DNA of 23,644 bases from a virus (IMGVR_UViG_3300025869_000103:1-23644); one strand, 5' to 3'; shown: positions 12,762-20,492, counted from the stretch's first letter. The notes: generated from the sequence alone by a model not told the origin. Numbers and translations are program-made.

Positions 12762-15033
12762 CGCAATCATCCTCACTTTCTGTAAAGTCACTCTGTGCAA
12801 GAGGTTCCTCTACTACATCTTCTACTTTACCGTCCATAGTATTTTGGTAATAAGAAGTTTTCCATCCATACTTATATGTATTCAGTAAATCTCTAGCCAT
12901 TACTGAAACTGGTACTTCACCCTTGTCATAATTCTCGGGGTTGTAAGACCAATTGCCACTAATTGCTTGGTCAAAGAACTTTTGCATCACTGCAAGTACT
13001 TTGATATACCCTTCGTTACTATCCATGTCCCATAATAATGTGTAATTATTCTTTAATAAACTATATTGTGGAACTACCTGTTTTAGGGTGCCTTTTTTAC
13101 TTTTCTTGACACTAAGGTAATCTCTTGGGGGTTCAACTCCATTCGTTGCATTAGAGACCACGCTAGAGGACTCTGAAGGCATCTGTGCAGTCAATGTGGA
13201 GTGTCTTAGACCATGCACTTTAATACATGTTCTTAGTTTATCCCAGTCACAGTTTAACACATTTGGTGTGATACTGTCAACATCCTTTTTGTAGGTGTCG
13301 ATAGGTAGTATACCCTGTGAATACTTAGTTCTATCGAAGTAATCACACGCACCTTTCTCAGATGCAATTTGATTAGATGACTTCAGTAATTCGTACTGGA
13401 ATCTCTCCGTTAGTTCATGTACTATTCTATGTGCTTCGGGGTCATCATACTTAACCTTGTTTTTCGCAAGGAAATGTGCAAGTCCAATGTATCCAATACC
13501 AAGACTTCTTCTTGCAAGTGTTGACCTTTCTGCAGCGACAACTGGATATTGTTGATAATCTATTAATTCTTCTAGCCCTCTAACTGCAAGGTCACATAGA
13601 CTACCAAGCTCATCATAGTTCTTGATAATGCCTACGTTAATTGCAGATAGAATACATAACGCAATCTCACCTTCCCCATCGATATGACTGATAGGGTCGG
13701 TGGGTAGTGTTATCTCTTGACATAGGTTACTCATGTTAACCTTGTCGACAAAACTACTATGCGTATTGCAATGGTCGATATTCATAATGTAAATACGGCC
13801 AGTCTCTGCTCGTTCTTTTAATAAACTTGTAAATAATTCTCTTGCACTAATTTTCTTCTTAGGAATACTAGTTGCACGTTCGTACTTTTCATAGAGTTCA
13901 TTGAACTCGGGTGTACCAAATGCTTCATACAATCCTTTAACATCATGTGGAGAGAACAATGTAATCTCCTCATTCTTTAGGAATCTTTGATAGAAAAGTT
14001 CTGACAGCTGTATAGAGTAGTCTAACTTTCTTACTCTGTTGTCTTCGGTGCCTTTGTTGTTTTTAAGTACCAAGATGTCTTCGATTTCTGCATGCCAGAT
14101 TGGAAAGTGTACCGTTGCGCTTCCACCTCTGACTCCGTTTTGGGTACAGCTTCTAACGGTTGCTTCAAATTTTTTAAGAAATGGTATGACTCCAGTATGC
14201 TGGACTTCTCCACCTCTAATTTTACTACCAAGTCCCCTAATTCTTCCTGCGTTGATTCCAATACCAGCTCTCTGAGCAACGTACTTACCGATTGCCATGT
14301 CACTGGAGAAGATTGAGTCGAGGGTGTCGTCTGAGTCAACGAGAACACAACTTGCAAATTGTCGAAGTGGTGTTCTAACCCCTGCCATAATGGGGGTTGG
14401 GATGTTAATTTTAAATTGTGATATTGCATCGTAATATCCTTTGACATATTGTAACCTACTTTCTCCATAGTTTCTGAATAATGTCATAGCAATCATCATA
14501 TACATGAACTGTGGTGTCTCATATAATGTATTACTAGACCTGTCTTGTACCAAATACTTGTCTACTATCTGTTGTAGACCAGCATAAGTAAAATCTAAAT
14601 CTCTGTTGTGTCTGATAAATTTAGCACATTGTTCTATCTCTTCATCTGTGTAGTGGTTAAGGATGTCCTTATCATACACACCAATTTCAATGTTTCTTTT
14701 GATGATGTCTAATAGTGGTGGATAGATTTCTGAATCTTTCCATTTAGTATTGAACACCTGTTTCTGCACTCCAAACAATAGTAATCTGGCTGCAACGAAC
14801 TGATAGTTCGGATTCTCTAGTGATATCAAATCACTTGCACTCTTCACTAGAATTTGTTGAATATCTTTTGTGGTGATTCCATCAAAGAACTGTAGACCAC
14901 TGTTCATTTCTACAGATGACTCTGACACACCTGTAATTCCTTTACAAGCTTTCTCCATCATCCTATGGATTTTATCTAAGTTGATATTAGTTTTACTACC
15001 ATCGGACTTAATTACTTTAAACTCTGCATTCAT
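12745..15033 (-). CDS. nrdA: Ribonucleotide reductase class Ia, alpha subunit
   Basis: This 762-aa catalytic subunit starts with an ATP-cone (about 1-95; FKVIKSDGSKTNINLDKI). Active-site residues are present: C229 (ASCVLVDSDDTLDS), N436, C438 and E440 (SNLCQEITLPT), C460 (ALCILSAINVG), and the radical-relay pair in KTSYYQNT. The tail ends DDCDACAI, with two redox cysteines for glutaredoxin spaced C-x2-C. It makes dNDPs from host NDPs for phage DNA synthesis. Its ATG overlaps the primase stop as ATGA. All parts look intact and no intron or inserted endonuclease gene is present. Confidence 0.97.
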   Translation of the reverse strand: MNAEFKVIKSDGSKTNINLDKIHRMMEKACKGITGVSESSVEMNSGLQFFDGITTKDIQQILVKSASDLISLENPNYQFVAARLLLFGVQKQVFNTKWKDSEIYPPLLDIIKRNIEIGVYDKDILNHYTDEEIEQCAKFIRHNRDLDFTYAGLQQIVDKYLVQDRSSNTLYETPQFMYMMIAMTLFRNYGESRLQYVKGYYDAISQFKINIPTPIMAGVRTPLRQFASCVLVDSDDTLDSIFSSDMAIGKYVAQRAGIGINAGRIRGLGSKIRGGEVQHTGVIPFLKKFEATVRSCTQNGVRGGSATVHFPIWHAEIEDILVLKNNKGTEDNRVRKLDYSIQLSELFYQRFLKNEEITLFSPHDVKGLYEAFGTPEFNELYEKYERATSIPKKKISARELFTSLLKERAETGRIYIMNIDHCNTHSSFVDKVNMSNLCQEITLPTDPISHIDGEGEIALCILSAINVGIIKNYDELGSLCDLAVRGLEELIDYQQYPVVAAERSTLARRSLGIGYIGLAHFLAKNKVKYDDPEAHRIVHELTERFQYELLKSSNQIASEKGACDYFDRTKYSQGILPIDTYKKDVDSITPNVLNCDWDKLRTCIKVHGLRHSTLTAQMPSESSSVVSNATNGVEPPRDYLSVKKSKKGTLKQVVPQYSLLKNNYTLLWDMDSNEGYIKVLAVMQKFFDQAISGNWSYNPENYDKGEVPVSVMARDLLNTYKYGWKTSYYQNTMDGKVEDVVEEPLAQSDFTESEDDCDACAI

Positions 15034-16067
15034 ATTTTCTTGTACTCCATTAGTTTTAGTTTTGCCGAAAGACCTTCAAATGTACAAGTATTAATGATAC
15101 CTACTATTTCACTTTGTTCCAATCCACTTACTATCATATCGTTTATATCTTTACAATCTGCAATACGTTTGTCGTCCCATATGCAAACTTTATAACCTAA
15201 CTCAATTACCTCTTCTAGCTTTTTGAGTATCTCTTCATTACGTGGTTCATTATCATAAATGATAATTGAATTATCTTTGATACCATCGTCTATTTTTTTA
15301 AAGTCACTTCCCCCGACTGCGATACTGTTGGGAAGGAATAAACTATCTATAGGGCCTTCGGTGACATAGATAGTTTTTGTTTTGTCCACATTTTGTATGT
15401 TATAGATGAGTGGAACGTCATCTAGGAGTCTCATAGTAAGATATCGTAATGGTGAGTCATTGATTGCTCTGCCCGATACTCCTACAAGTTCCCCATCCTC
15501 TCTAAAGAATGGTATTACTATCCGTGGGTCGTTTCCAAGGACTCTATCCTTATACTTATCTGATAACAAACTTAGAGTTTGTGCAGAGTCGACATACCAC
15601 AGCTCATCAATCTTATCATTAGGGACTAGTCTCTTTTCGAGGTAGTCACGTGCAACATGTTTCTCTTTTGCTGGAAACATAATTGCCGACAAGTCAACTT
15701 TCTTCATATTTAGTAATTCTGTTTTTGGAGTGAACTTGAAAACGTTTGCACTTGGCATCTTATGATTAGATGCGTGTTTTTTAGGTTTCTTACCACTCTC
15801 TGTTAACCATTCCTTGATGTACTCTTTATGTAGTACAGGGAAATGGTCTTTGATAAAGGTCACACTTGAAGTAGATTTACCACAATTATGACACTTAAAT
15901 ATAAAACTTTGTTCTACGACAAAGTGATATCCACGAGCCTTATGCTTATTCTTCTGTGAATCACCACAGTATAAACACCTGTGATTCAACGTTGTGTCTC
16001 CTTTCCATTTTGCAAGTTCTAACGAACCTACGCACATGGAGAGGTATTTTCTCTCTAACCATAGCAT
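15030..16067 (-). CDS. 61: DNA primase, T4 gp61-like
   Basis: This 345-aa primase has a zinc-binding domain with C31-x2-C34 (CLYCGDSQ) and C59-x2-C62 (KCHNCGKS), then a linker, then a TOPRIM catalytic domain: VTEGPIDSLFLPNS with E237, and IIIYDNEPRNEE with D272. It makes RNA primers for the lagging strand with the phage helicase. I place the start at the ATG at 16067. It gives MLWLERKY, like the 'M.WLE.KY' start I know from related phage primases, and it falls exactly at the predicted transcription start. An in-frame ATG at 16082 overlaps the -10 box. It heads the nrd operon. Confidence 0.9.
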   Translation of the reverse strand: MLWLERKYLSMCVGSLELAKWKGDTTLNHRCLYCGDSQKNKHKARGYHFVVEQSFIFKCHNCGKSTSSVTFIKDHFPVLHKEYIKEWLTESGKKPKKHASNHKMPSANVFKFTPKTELLNMKKVDLSAIMFPAKEKHVARDYLEKRLVPNDKIDELWYVDSAQTLSLLSDKYKDRVLGNDPRIVIPFFREDGELVGVSGRAINDSPLRYLTMRLLDDVPLIYNIQNVDKTKTIYVTEGPIDSLFLPNSIAVGGSDFKKIDDGIKDNSIIIYDNEPRNEEILKKLEEVIELGYKVCIWDDKRIADCKDINDMIVSGLEQSEIVGIINTCTFEGLSAKLKLMEYKKI

Positions 16068-16073
16068 ACATTC

Positions 16074-16102
16074 ATTATACATGAATCCATGCTAAATTAC
16101 AA
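16074..16102 (-). promoter_or_regulatory. sigma70-like promoter for the primase-nrd operon
   Basis: TTGTAA (16102-16097), a 17-bp spacer and a perfect TATAAT (16079-16074) stand on the minus strand. A start 7 nt after the -10 box is 16067, the A of the primase ATG, so the message would be leaderless. The -35 box matches the consensus at four of six positions. Confidence 0.6.
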
Positions 16103-16119
16103 GGTGTTTTTTAGGATTA

Positions 16120-16305
16120 TTATCCGTCTATAAGTGCTTGAACACGTGCTACTTCGGTGTCCCAAGCTGCTTTAGATGTGTCATAAGATGTCTGAGCAAG
16201 AGCTCTACCATCTGTTCCTTCAGCAGGAGCTCCGTCCATAGAAGGTTCAGTTGCTACCAATTCTGCCATAAACTCTACTAAAGTCATACTATCTGAAATT
16301 GCCAT
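16120..16305 (-). CDS. Small phage protein, 61 aa
   Basis: This short protein (starting MAISDSMTLVEFMAEL) looks helical and acidic, with an Ala/Gly/Pro-rich hinge (DGAPAEGTDGRA) and a second helix (YDTSKAAWDTEVARVQALID). GGAG lies 10 nt before the ATG, which overlaps the upstream stop by one base. There is no membrane span or metal site. It ends the unit that begins at the CTAAATA motif near 16786. The function is not recognised. Confidence 0.65.
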   Translation of the reverse strand: MAISDSMTLVEFMAELVATEPSMDGAPAEGTDGRALAQTSYDTSKAAWDTEVARVQALIDG

Positions 16306-16754
16306 TATTCTTGTTCTCCAGTTGTTGATTCCATTTCTGCTTCCATTTCTTCGAGTTCCATGATGAAGTTAGTCCAGTCATTTGACCAATCATCTTCTTC
16401 AGTTCTAATCCATTCACCTGCTACAGGGTCGTAACATGCATCCGTGTCAATGTTAGTAGACAAGTTATACTCATCTTCTTCCATATCGTTTGGTTGCATC
16501 CAACACTGATAAATACAATCCCAATAAGCATCTTCTCCAAATCCTTCAGGGCATGGGTGAGTAGGTGTCTCGGGGTGGATGTAATCACCTTCAGTAGATT
16601 CTACAAATACTACAGAATAGTCTTCAACATTCTCTTCTTTATGTGGTATTTGTCCAAGTGTATGTTCGATGTCTAGCAACATTCCACGAATGTCGTATAT
16701 CATCTGTTCTATTTTTAAACGAGGGTCTAAATTGGGTTTGTTTGTGTCGGCCAT
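16305..16754 (-). CDS. Very acidic Cys-containing phage protein, 149 aa
   Basis: The protein is strongly acidic, with a final run of Glu-rich residues (MELEEMEAEMESTTGEQE). A central part has four cysteines: HPCPEGFGEDAYWDCIYQCW and a later TDACYDPVAGEW. The N-terminus has a helix (LKIEQMIYDIRGMLLDIEHTL). The ATG at 16754 with GGAG 9 nt before it is preferred to a TTG at 16766. The CTAAATA motif and TATAAATA lie just upstream, which favours late expression and a possible virion or assembly role. No family is recognised. Confidence 0.65.
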   Translation of the reverse strand: MADTNKPNLDPRLKIEQMIYDIRGMLLDIEHTLGQIPHKEENVEDYSVVFVESTEGDYIHPETPTHPCPEGFGEDAYWDCIYQCWMQPNDMEEDEYNLSTNIDTDACYDPVAGEWIRTEEDDWSNDWTNFIMELEEMEAEMESTTGEQE

Positions 16755-16782
16755 TGATTTCTCCAAGAAATATTTATACTTT

Positions 16783-16789
16783 TATTTAG
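16783..16789 (-). promoter_or_regulatory. CTAAATA late-type promoter motif
   Basis: CTAAATAAA on the minus strand, with its TAA serving as stop codon of the upstream membrane-protein gene. The implied start near 16777 gives a leader of about 23 nt with GGAG. A second late-like octamer, TATAAATA, lies at 16778-16771 but would leave too short a leader to include the ribosome site. Confidence 0.5.
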
Positions 16790-17961
16790 TTTTTTTGAAG
16801 GTTCTCGACCTTCTTTTTCGGTACCTGTAGAACAATTCTTTGGGTTTCTCTCAACTTTTTAGTGTGACCCTTACCCTGTAACAGTCCTAGTGATGTGACT
16901 AGTAACAGGATTGCTAGCGGGTCAAACACAAAGATTAGCATGTAAATTACCCACCTTACGGCATTGTCAAGGTACTTGACACTGTCCTCTTGTCCATACA
17001 TTACCTCTGCAATATACTTAATTGGGCCTACTTCACGTTCTAATGAGAGTATAATCTGTTTACTCTCGAACATATCGTCTTTGTATCCATCTATGATATC
17101 ATAAGACTCATCAATCAACAAGTTGAATTCGTCTGTTTTTTGTATAATCTCATCTGCATCACCAGTAGATGATTGTTGCAGTCTTTTAATCTCTGCATTT
17201 GCATCATCGATTGTCTTCTGCGCTTGAGCTCTATACTTATCAATGTTACTCTGTTGTTCTGATATGTCATCCCTTATCTGTTCTCTCTGAGATGATTGTT
17301 GGTCAAATAGAGTGTTTGCCTGTTCAACATAGTCTATGGTTTCTGATTCACTTTGTCTAAAAACACCCCCTTCATCGGTAGTGATGACTTCAACACCTTT
17401 GTTCCTAAGAGTGGATACAGCCGTGTCTAGCGAGGTCACAGTACCCCTTAGAGATGTTATCTGACCTTGTGCATAGTCTATATCCCCTTGAACTCTGGCC
17501 CATGCACCATCTCTGATAGTTTCCTGTTGTTTAATAGACTCTGATACATCTATCTTTCCACCACCAAGATTGTCTATTCTATCTTGATATGTTTGTATCT
17601 TGTTCTGTTCCCTTGCAATCTGATTCTCGATACGAGTAACAACGGACTGTGCTTGTGCAGTATCACCTGTTTGTTCTGAGTGTGCTTTTGATAGGTATCC
17701 AAATATACCTAGTGATGTGATTAACATGAGAACAAATACTGCAAACACTAGATAGTATTTCATGTAGTTGAGTTTTTCCCATGCAAGATGCAGATAGGCT
17801 GCGGTGACAACTTTACCGAATTCTAAAGCACCTGCCATAATTACGATACCCATGAAAGCACCAGCAAATATTGTTGCAAGTCCTAACACTGAGAAATATG
17901 CAGCTATAGATGCAATTCCTAAAGACGTAATTACCGCGAGGTAATTCAAAAATCTGTTCAT
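16786..17961 (-). CDS. Membrane protein with a long coiled coil, 391 aa
   Basis: Three N-terminal membrane spans (about 7-27, 30-55 and 69-91) are followed by about 235 residues of coiled coil rich in Gln, Glu, Asp and Ser (95-330), and then a fourth span (about 335-365; IYMLIFVFDPLAILLLVTS) with a short basic C-terminal tail (KKLRETQRIV...KKKVENLQKN). The 'FDPLAILLL' span and the N-terminal 'SLGIASIAAYFSVLGLATIFAG' resemble proteins widespread in marine T4-like phages and DUF4407-like proteins. With an even number of spans, both termini lie on the same side. It overlaps neither neighbour. Function unknown. Confidence 0.75.
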   Translation of the reverse strand: MNRFLNYLAVITSLGIASIAAYFSVLGLATIFAGAFMGIVIMAGALEFGKVVTAAYLHLAWEKLNYMKYYLVFAVFVLMLITSLGIFGYLSKAHSEQTGDTAQAQSVVTRIENQIAREQNKIQTYQDRIDNLGGGKIDVSESIKQQETIRDGAWARVQGDIDYAQGQITSLRGTVTSLDTAVSTLRNKGVEVITTDEGGVFRQSESETIDYVEQANTLFDQQSSQREQIRDDISEQQSNIDKYRAQAQKTIDDANAEIKRLQQSSTGDADEIIQKTDEFNLLIDESYDIIDGYKDDMFESKQIILSLEREVGPIKYIAEVMYGQEDSVKYLDNAVRWVIYMLIFVFDPLAILLLVTSLGLLQGKGHTKKLRETQRIVLQVPKKKVENLQKN

Positions 17962-17964
17962 AAT

Positions 17965-18159
17965 CTATCTCTTAATGTTTCTTCTCAAGAGACCGAATAG
18001 AGCATTCGGTTCATACTTCTTATTCCTCTTCTTGAAACCGATACTACTTGCATCAGTTGAAACAGCTGCACCTGTGGCATTCATAGGTGCATCTTCGGTC
18101 TGAAGGTTGTCTTCAACCTTCTTCTTGTTCACATCAAATAGTGTACTAATATACGTCAT
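17965..18159 (-). CDS. Small basic phage protein, 64 aa
   Basis: The protein begins MTYISTLFDVNKKKVEDN. A low-complexity middle (NATGAAVSTDASS) separates it from a basic tail (FKKRNKKYEPNALFGLLRRNIKR). It overlaps the upstream gene by 14 bp and is followed after 3 nt by the coiled-coil membrane protein, so the three genes are one unit. There is no recognised domain. The tail might bind nucleic acid or lipid head groups, judged only from charge. Confidence 0.65.
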   Translation of the reverse strand: MTYISTLFDVNKKKVEDNLQTEDAPMNATGAAVSTDASSIGFKKRNKKYEPNALFGLLRRNIKR

Positions 18160-18730
18160 TTTCTGTTACCAATACCCTGTCTTCGTTTGCGTAGCCGATA
18201 TAAACATCAATGCCGAAGACTTTTGAATGATGTTCTGTTATTTCGACTGCAGTTTTATGTGGATGTACCACATCTAATTGTTCGAGTGTTCGTCTTAAGT
18301 GATACTGACCACCAACATGGAGTTTTCCGACTGACATGGATTCTTCTAGAACCTCTGAATCAACCTTACCTAATTCTTTTAGGTGTCTGTAAAACTTTTC
18401 ACACAGTTCTTCCATTTGGTCTTCATCTAACTCATTTGTTTCTTTTAACATGAGTAATGCAACAGCATATGATGCAAATTGTGATTTACCAAATGGTACC
18501 TTGTTTATAATTTTCTTTAGATTCCATACTAAACGATGGAGAGGTGTCAAGGAAGCTTTCTCTGCAGCTGATTCGGGGTTGTTGTCGACATTCTTACCAT
18601 CGACTTTTATCTGTTTTATCCTCGTTCCATTCTTGTCGATAAACCCAAATTTATATGCCTGCATTTTCTCCCAAGGTGTAGTCAACATCTTGAGTATTCT
18701 AAAGACTATTAAAGTATCTATGATTCTCAT
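18146..18730 (-). CDS. Conserved T4-like phage protein ('LTTPWEK'), 194 aa
   Basis: This is a mostly helical, soluble protein. The stretch LTTPWEKMQAYKFGFIDKNG (16-35), followed by LHRLVWNLKKIINKVPFGKS near 63-82 and ASYAVALLMLKET, is a pattern I recognise from uncharacterised, probably virion-related proteins of marine T4-like phages ('LTTPFEK.. A..LGIIDKNG ... NLKRLI.K.P.G.S..ASY'). The ATG at 18730 has no Shine-Dalgarno; a CTAAATA motif ends 6 nt before it. It lies directly after tRNA-Thr in transcription order. Confidence 0.75.
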   Translation of the reverse strand: MRIIDTLIVFRILKMLTTPWEKMQAYKFGFIDKNGTRIKQIKVDGKNVDNNPESAAEKASLTPLHRLVWNLKKIINKVPFGKSQFASYAVALLMLKETNELDEDQMEELCEKFYRHLKELGKVDSEVLEESMSVGKLHVGGQYHLRRTLEQLDVVHPHKTAVEITEHHSKVFGIDVYIGYANEDRVLVTENDVY

Positions 18731-18735
18731 ATATC

Positions 18736-18742
18736 TATTTAG
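18736..18742 (-). promoter_or_regulatory. CTAAATA late-type promoter motif
   Basis: CTAAATAGA on the minus strand, 13 nt after the 3' end of tRNA-Thr and 5 nt before the ATG at 18730. A start 6 nt after the motif would coincide with that ATG, giving a leaderless transcript. Confidence 0.45.
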
Positions 18743-18755
18743 GTGATTTGAGCAG

Positions 18756-18831
18756 TGGAGCTCCCAAACCGATTCGAACGGTTGACCTACTGATTACAAA
18801 TCAGTTGCTCTACCAGCTGAGCTATGGGAGC
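18756..18831 (-). tRNA. tRNA-Thr(UGU)
   Basis: The gene is 76 nt. Acceptor GCTCCCA/TGGGAGC is perfect, as are the anticodon stem ACTGA/TCAGT with loop TTTGTAA (anticodon TGT) and T stem AACCG/CGGTT. Discriminator T and CCA are encoded. It reads ACA-type codons. It begins exactly after the stop codon of the gene upstream. Confidence 0.94.
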
Positions 18832-19203
18832 TTACAATTCTCTCAATCTTTGTGCAATCACATCATCAATTGGTAGTTCAGGCCTGAAATCCTGTGTGAT
18901 GTAATCTAAGTATAGTAATAGAGTTTTGATTGAAGACCAGTATCTATCTTCTTTGATTTTAAAATTCAACATTCTCATACATGCATCGTATCCAAATACG
19001 TTGAATAGACATATGAGATGATTGAGTAACAGGCGTTCTCTTAGTTCCCCACTTTCATGGTATCTAAAGAGTAATCTTTTAAAGTATCTAAATCTACGTA
19101 AGTCCTCTTGGAAGTCTTCCATGTCCTCACATTGAGGGTCATCATAGTGCTTCAGAGCAAATGCAGAAAAGTTTTTAGCAGTTAGTTTGTCAAATAGACT
19201 CAT
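18832..19203 (-). CDS. Conserved phage protein, DUF7207-like, 123 aa
   Basis: This is a helical protein with ALKHYDDPQCEDMEDFQEDLRR near 16-37, FKRLLFRYHESGELRERLLLNHLICLFNVFG near 41-71, and MLNFKIKEDRYWSSIKTLLLYLDYI. This order matches DUF7207-like proteins in T4-like phages; their function is not known to me. No Shine-Dalgarno precedes the ATG, but TATAAT stands 5 nt upstream and a CTAAATA motif about 30 nt upstream. The stop codon abuts tRNA-Thr. Confidence 0.78.
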   Translation of the reverse strand: MSLFDKLTAKNFSAFALKHYDDPQCEDMEDFQEDLRRFRYFKRLLFRYHESGELRERLLLNHLICLFNVFGYDACMRMLNFKIKEDRYWSSIKTLLLYLDYITQDFRPELPIDDVIAQRLREL

Positions 19204-19233
19204 AATGTATTATAAAGTTAGTTGGTCTACCAG

Positions 19234-19240
19234 TATTTAG
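19234..19240 (-). promoter_or_regulatory. CTAAATA late-type promoter motif within an inverted repeat
   Basis: CTAAATACT on the minus strand lies between the 'MNPQAA' gene and the DUF7207-like gene. It sits in the loop of an inverted repeat, GTCTAC/GTAGAC (19225-19245). A TATAAT lies about 20 nt further on, just before the ATG at 19203. Confidence 0.45.
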
Positions 19241-19258
19241 TAGACGCAACTAAAGGAG

Positions 19259-19657
19259 TTAGACCAATGAACCGTATACTTTATAGCTGTTGTTCATCAA
19301 TCTCTCATATTTCACTTTGAGTGAAATTATTTTTTCTTCTTTTTCAAACTCATCGATAGGGGTATCGACTGTCTTCCCGAAAGTCTCACCATATTGAGAG
19401 AATGAAAGGTCAAACTCACCACTTTCATTGAACTCCACGTCATCATATTGCTTACATGATAGTCCTACGTGAGAAAGTTTTGCCTTCATTTGTTCTACTG
19501 CAGCTTGTGGGTTCATGTATTCTGAACTAGCACAATGTCCTAGTACTGCATTAATTTTTGCTTTCACAGATGAATCATCAATGTCGTATGGGGCATGCTC
19601 ATCTCCAGGCCAAGCATTGAATTGCTGTTCTGCCATGAATTGATTGAATTTTTTCAT
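19259..19657 (-). CDS. Conserved T4-like phage protein ('MNPQAA'), 132 aa
   Basis: The protein opens MKKFNQFMAEQ, a start shared by many marine T4-like virion-associated proteins. It then has VKAKINAVLGHCASSEYMNPQAAVEQMKAKLSHVGL (31-66) and GEFDLSFSQYGETFGK, patterns I know from conserved uncharacterised cyanophage proteins. AGGAAAA lies shortly before the ATG. It is soluble with no membrane span. A structural or assembly role is suggested by its neighbours, not proven. Confidence 0.75.
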   Translation of the reverse strand: MKKFNQFMAEQQFNAWPGDEHAPYDIDDSSVKAKINAVLGHCASSEYMNPQAAVEQMKAKLSHVGLSCKQYDDVEFNESGEFDLSFSQYGETFGKTVDTPIDEFEKEEKIISLKVKYERLMNNSYKVYGSLV

Positions 19658-19669
19658 AATTTTTTCCTA

Positions 19670-19897
19670 TTATTGATTGTCGTAGTAGTTTTTATTTAAC
19701 TCACCACGAACTATTGTTTCACCGACTTTTCTACACTTAATGTAGACTCTCTCTGTATTACCGCCAATCGATGTAAACGTTCTAATACCATTTGCTACAG
19801 TTCCATTGGATTCGGAGTATGTATCTGCAGTTGATTTATCTGCAGAGTTTTCATACTCCCAAATTCCGTTAGAGCCCGATACTGCCACCCAAGCCAT
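19670..19897 (-). CDS. Small conserved phage protein ('MAWVAV'), 75 aa
   Basis: This beta-rich protein begins MAWVAVSGSNGIWEYENS and includes GIRTFTSIGG, VYIKCRKVGETIVRGELNKNYYD. Small proteins with this 'WVAV.G.N..WEY ... G.RT.T ... KCRKVG...RGE...YYD' pattern recur near structural genes of marine T4-like phages, as far as I recall. It could be a decoration or neck-associated protein. It lies 9 nt after the Ig-like protein gene and is probably co-transcribed with it. Confidence 0.72.
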   Translation of the reverse strand: MAWVAVSGSNGIWEYENSADKSTADTYSESNGTVANGIRTFTSIGGNTERVYIKCRKVGETIVRGELNKNYYDNQ

Positions 19898-19906
19898 TTA
19901 AGACTC

Positions 19907-20479
19907 TTATGCTACTGCAGTAATCGTTCCAGCTGCGGTACCGATACCTGCGACTGAAGTGATTGTAGAAACTGTTGAAGTTCCTTTATCTTTAATTGTA
20001 CCACCGTTCAATGCAACTGCGTTAGCACCAATACTTAATACGTCATCCGCTGCAATCGCTGCATTCGCTGCACCGTATGTAATTGAGAATGTAAGTTCGT
20101 TAGAACCTGTTCCACTTGCATATGATAGTACGTGTGGGCCTCTTCCACTTCCACTACCTTGGTTACCGTTAGTAACTGATAGTTGAGGTGTTCCAGTAAC
20201 GTCTACTGCTTCGTTAAATATAACTTTGGCAGATAGTGTTCCACCAGCAGATACGTCCCATGCAGTTGATACCCAATCGATATCAGTGATATCAGCAGCA
20301 CCCAAAGCAGTTGTTAGACCAGAGCTTGACCATGCCACTAGGACTTCAGTCAATGTTCTACTTCCCACAACCTTCTTCAGTTCCCAACCGTGTGGTTTTG
20401 CTGATGTGTTTGTTTTATCCGCGTCACTCAACCAGTTAGGTTTTGATTCAGTTCCACTTGTATGTCCCCATAGTGCCAT
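19907..20479 (-). CDS. Virion-like protein with C-terminal Ig-like domain
   Basis: This 190-aa protein has two parts. Residues 1-70 begin MALWGHTSGTESKPNWL and include GWELKKVVGSRTLTEVLV, an opening typical of small structural proteins in marine T4-like phages. Residues 80-175 resemble a bacterial Ig-like/SWM-type repeat: SAKVIFNEAVDVTGTPQLSV, then LSYASGTGSNELTFSITYG, then GGTIKDKGTSTV. Such domains occur in large bacterial adhesins and as add-ons to phage virion proteins, where they may bind cell-surface glycans. GAGGAA lies 8 nt before the ATG. Base composition is more Ala/Gly/Thr-rich than in the Lys-rich neighbours. Confidence 0.72.
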   Translation of the reverse strand: MALWGHTSGTESKPNWLSDADKTNTSAKPHGWELKKVVGSRTLTEVLVAWSSSGLTTALGAADITDIDWVSTAWDVSAGGTLSAKVIFNEAVDVTGTPQLSVTNGNQGSGSGRGPHVLSYASGTGSNELTFSITYGAANAAIAADDVLSIGANAVALNGGTIKDKGTSTVSTITSVAGIGTAAGTITAVA

Positions 20480-20492
20480 TTTAATTTCCTCT

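Noticed and set aside
14031-14468. A 145-aa minus-strand ORF inside nrdA
   Set aside because: It lies wholly within nrdA in another frame; nrdA is continuous with all catalytic residues, so no frameshift or inserted gene is indicated.
16963-16975. A further ATTGTCAAGG resembling the -35 region of the twin promoters
   Set aside because: It is inside the coding sequence of the coiled-coil membrane protein and no -10 box stands at the right distance with a gene start after it.
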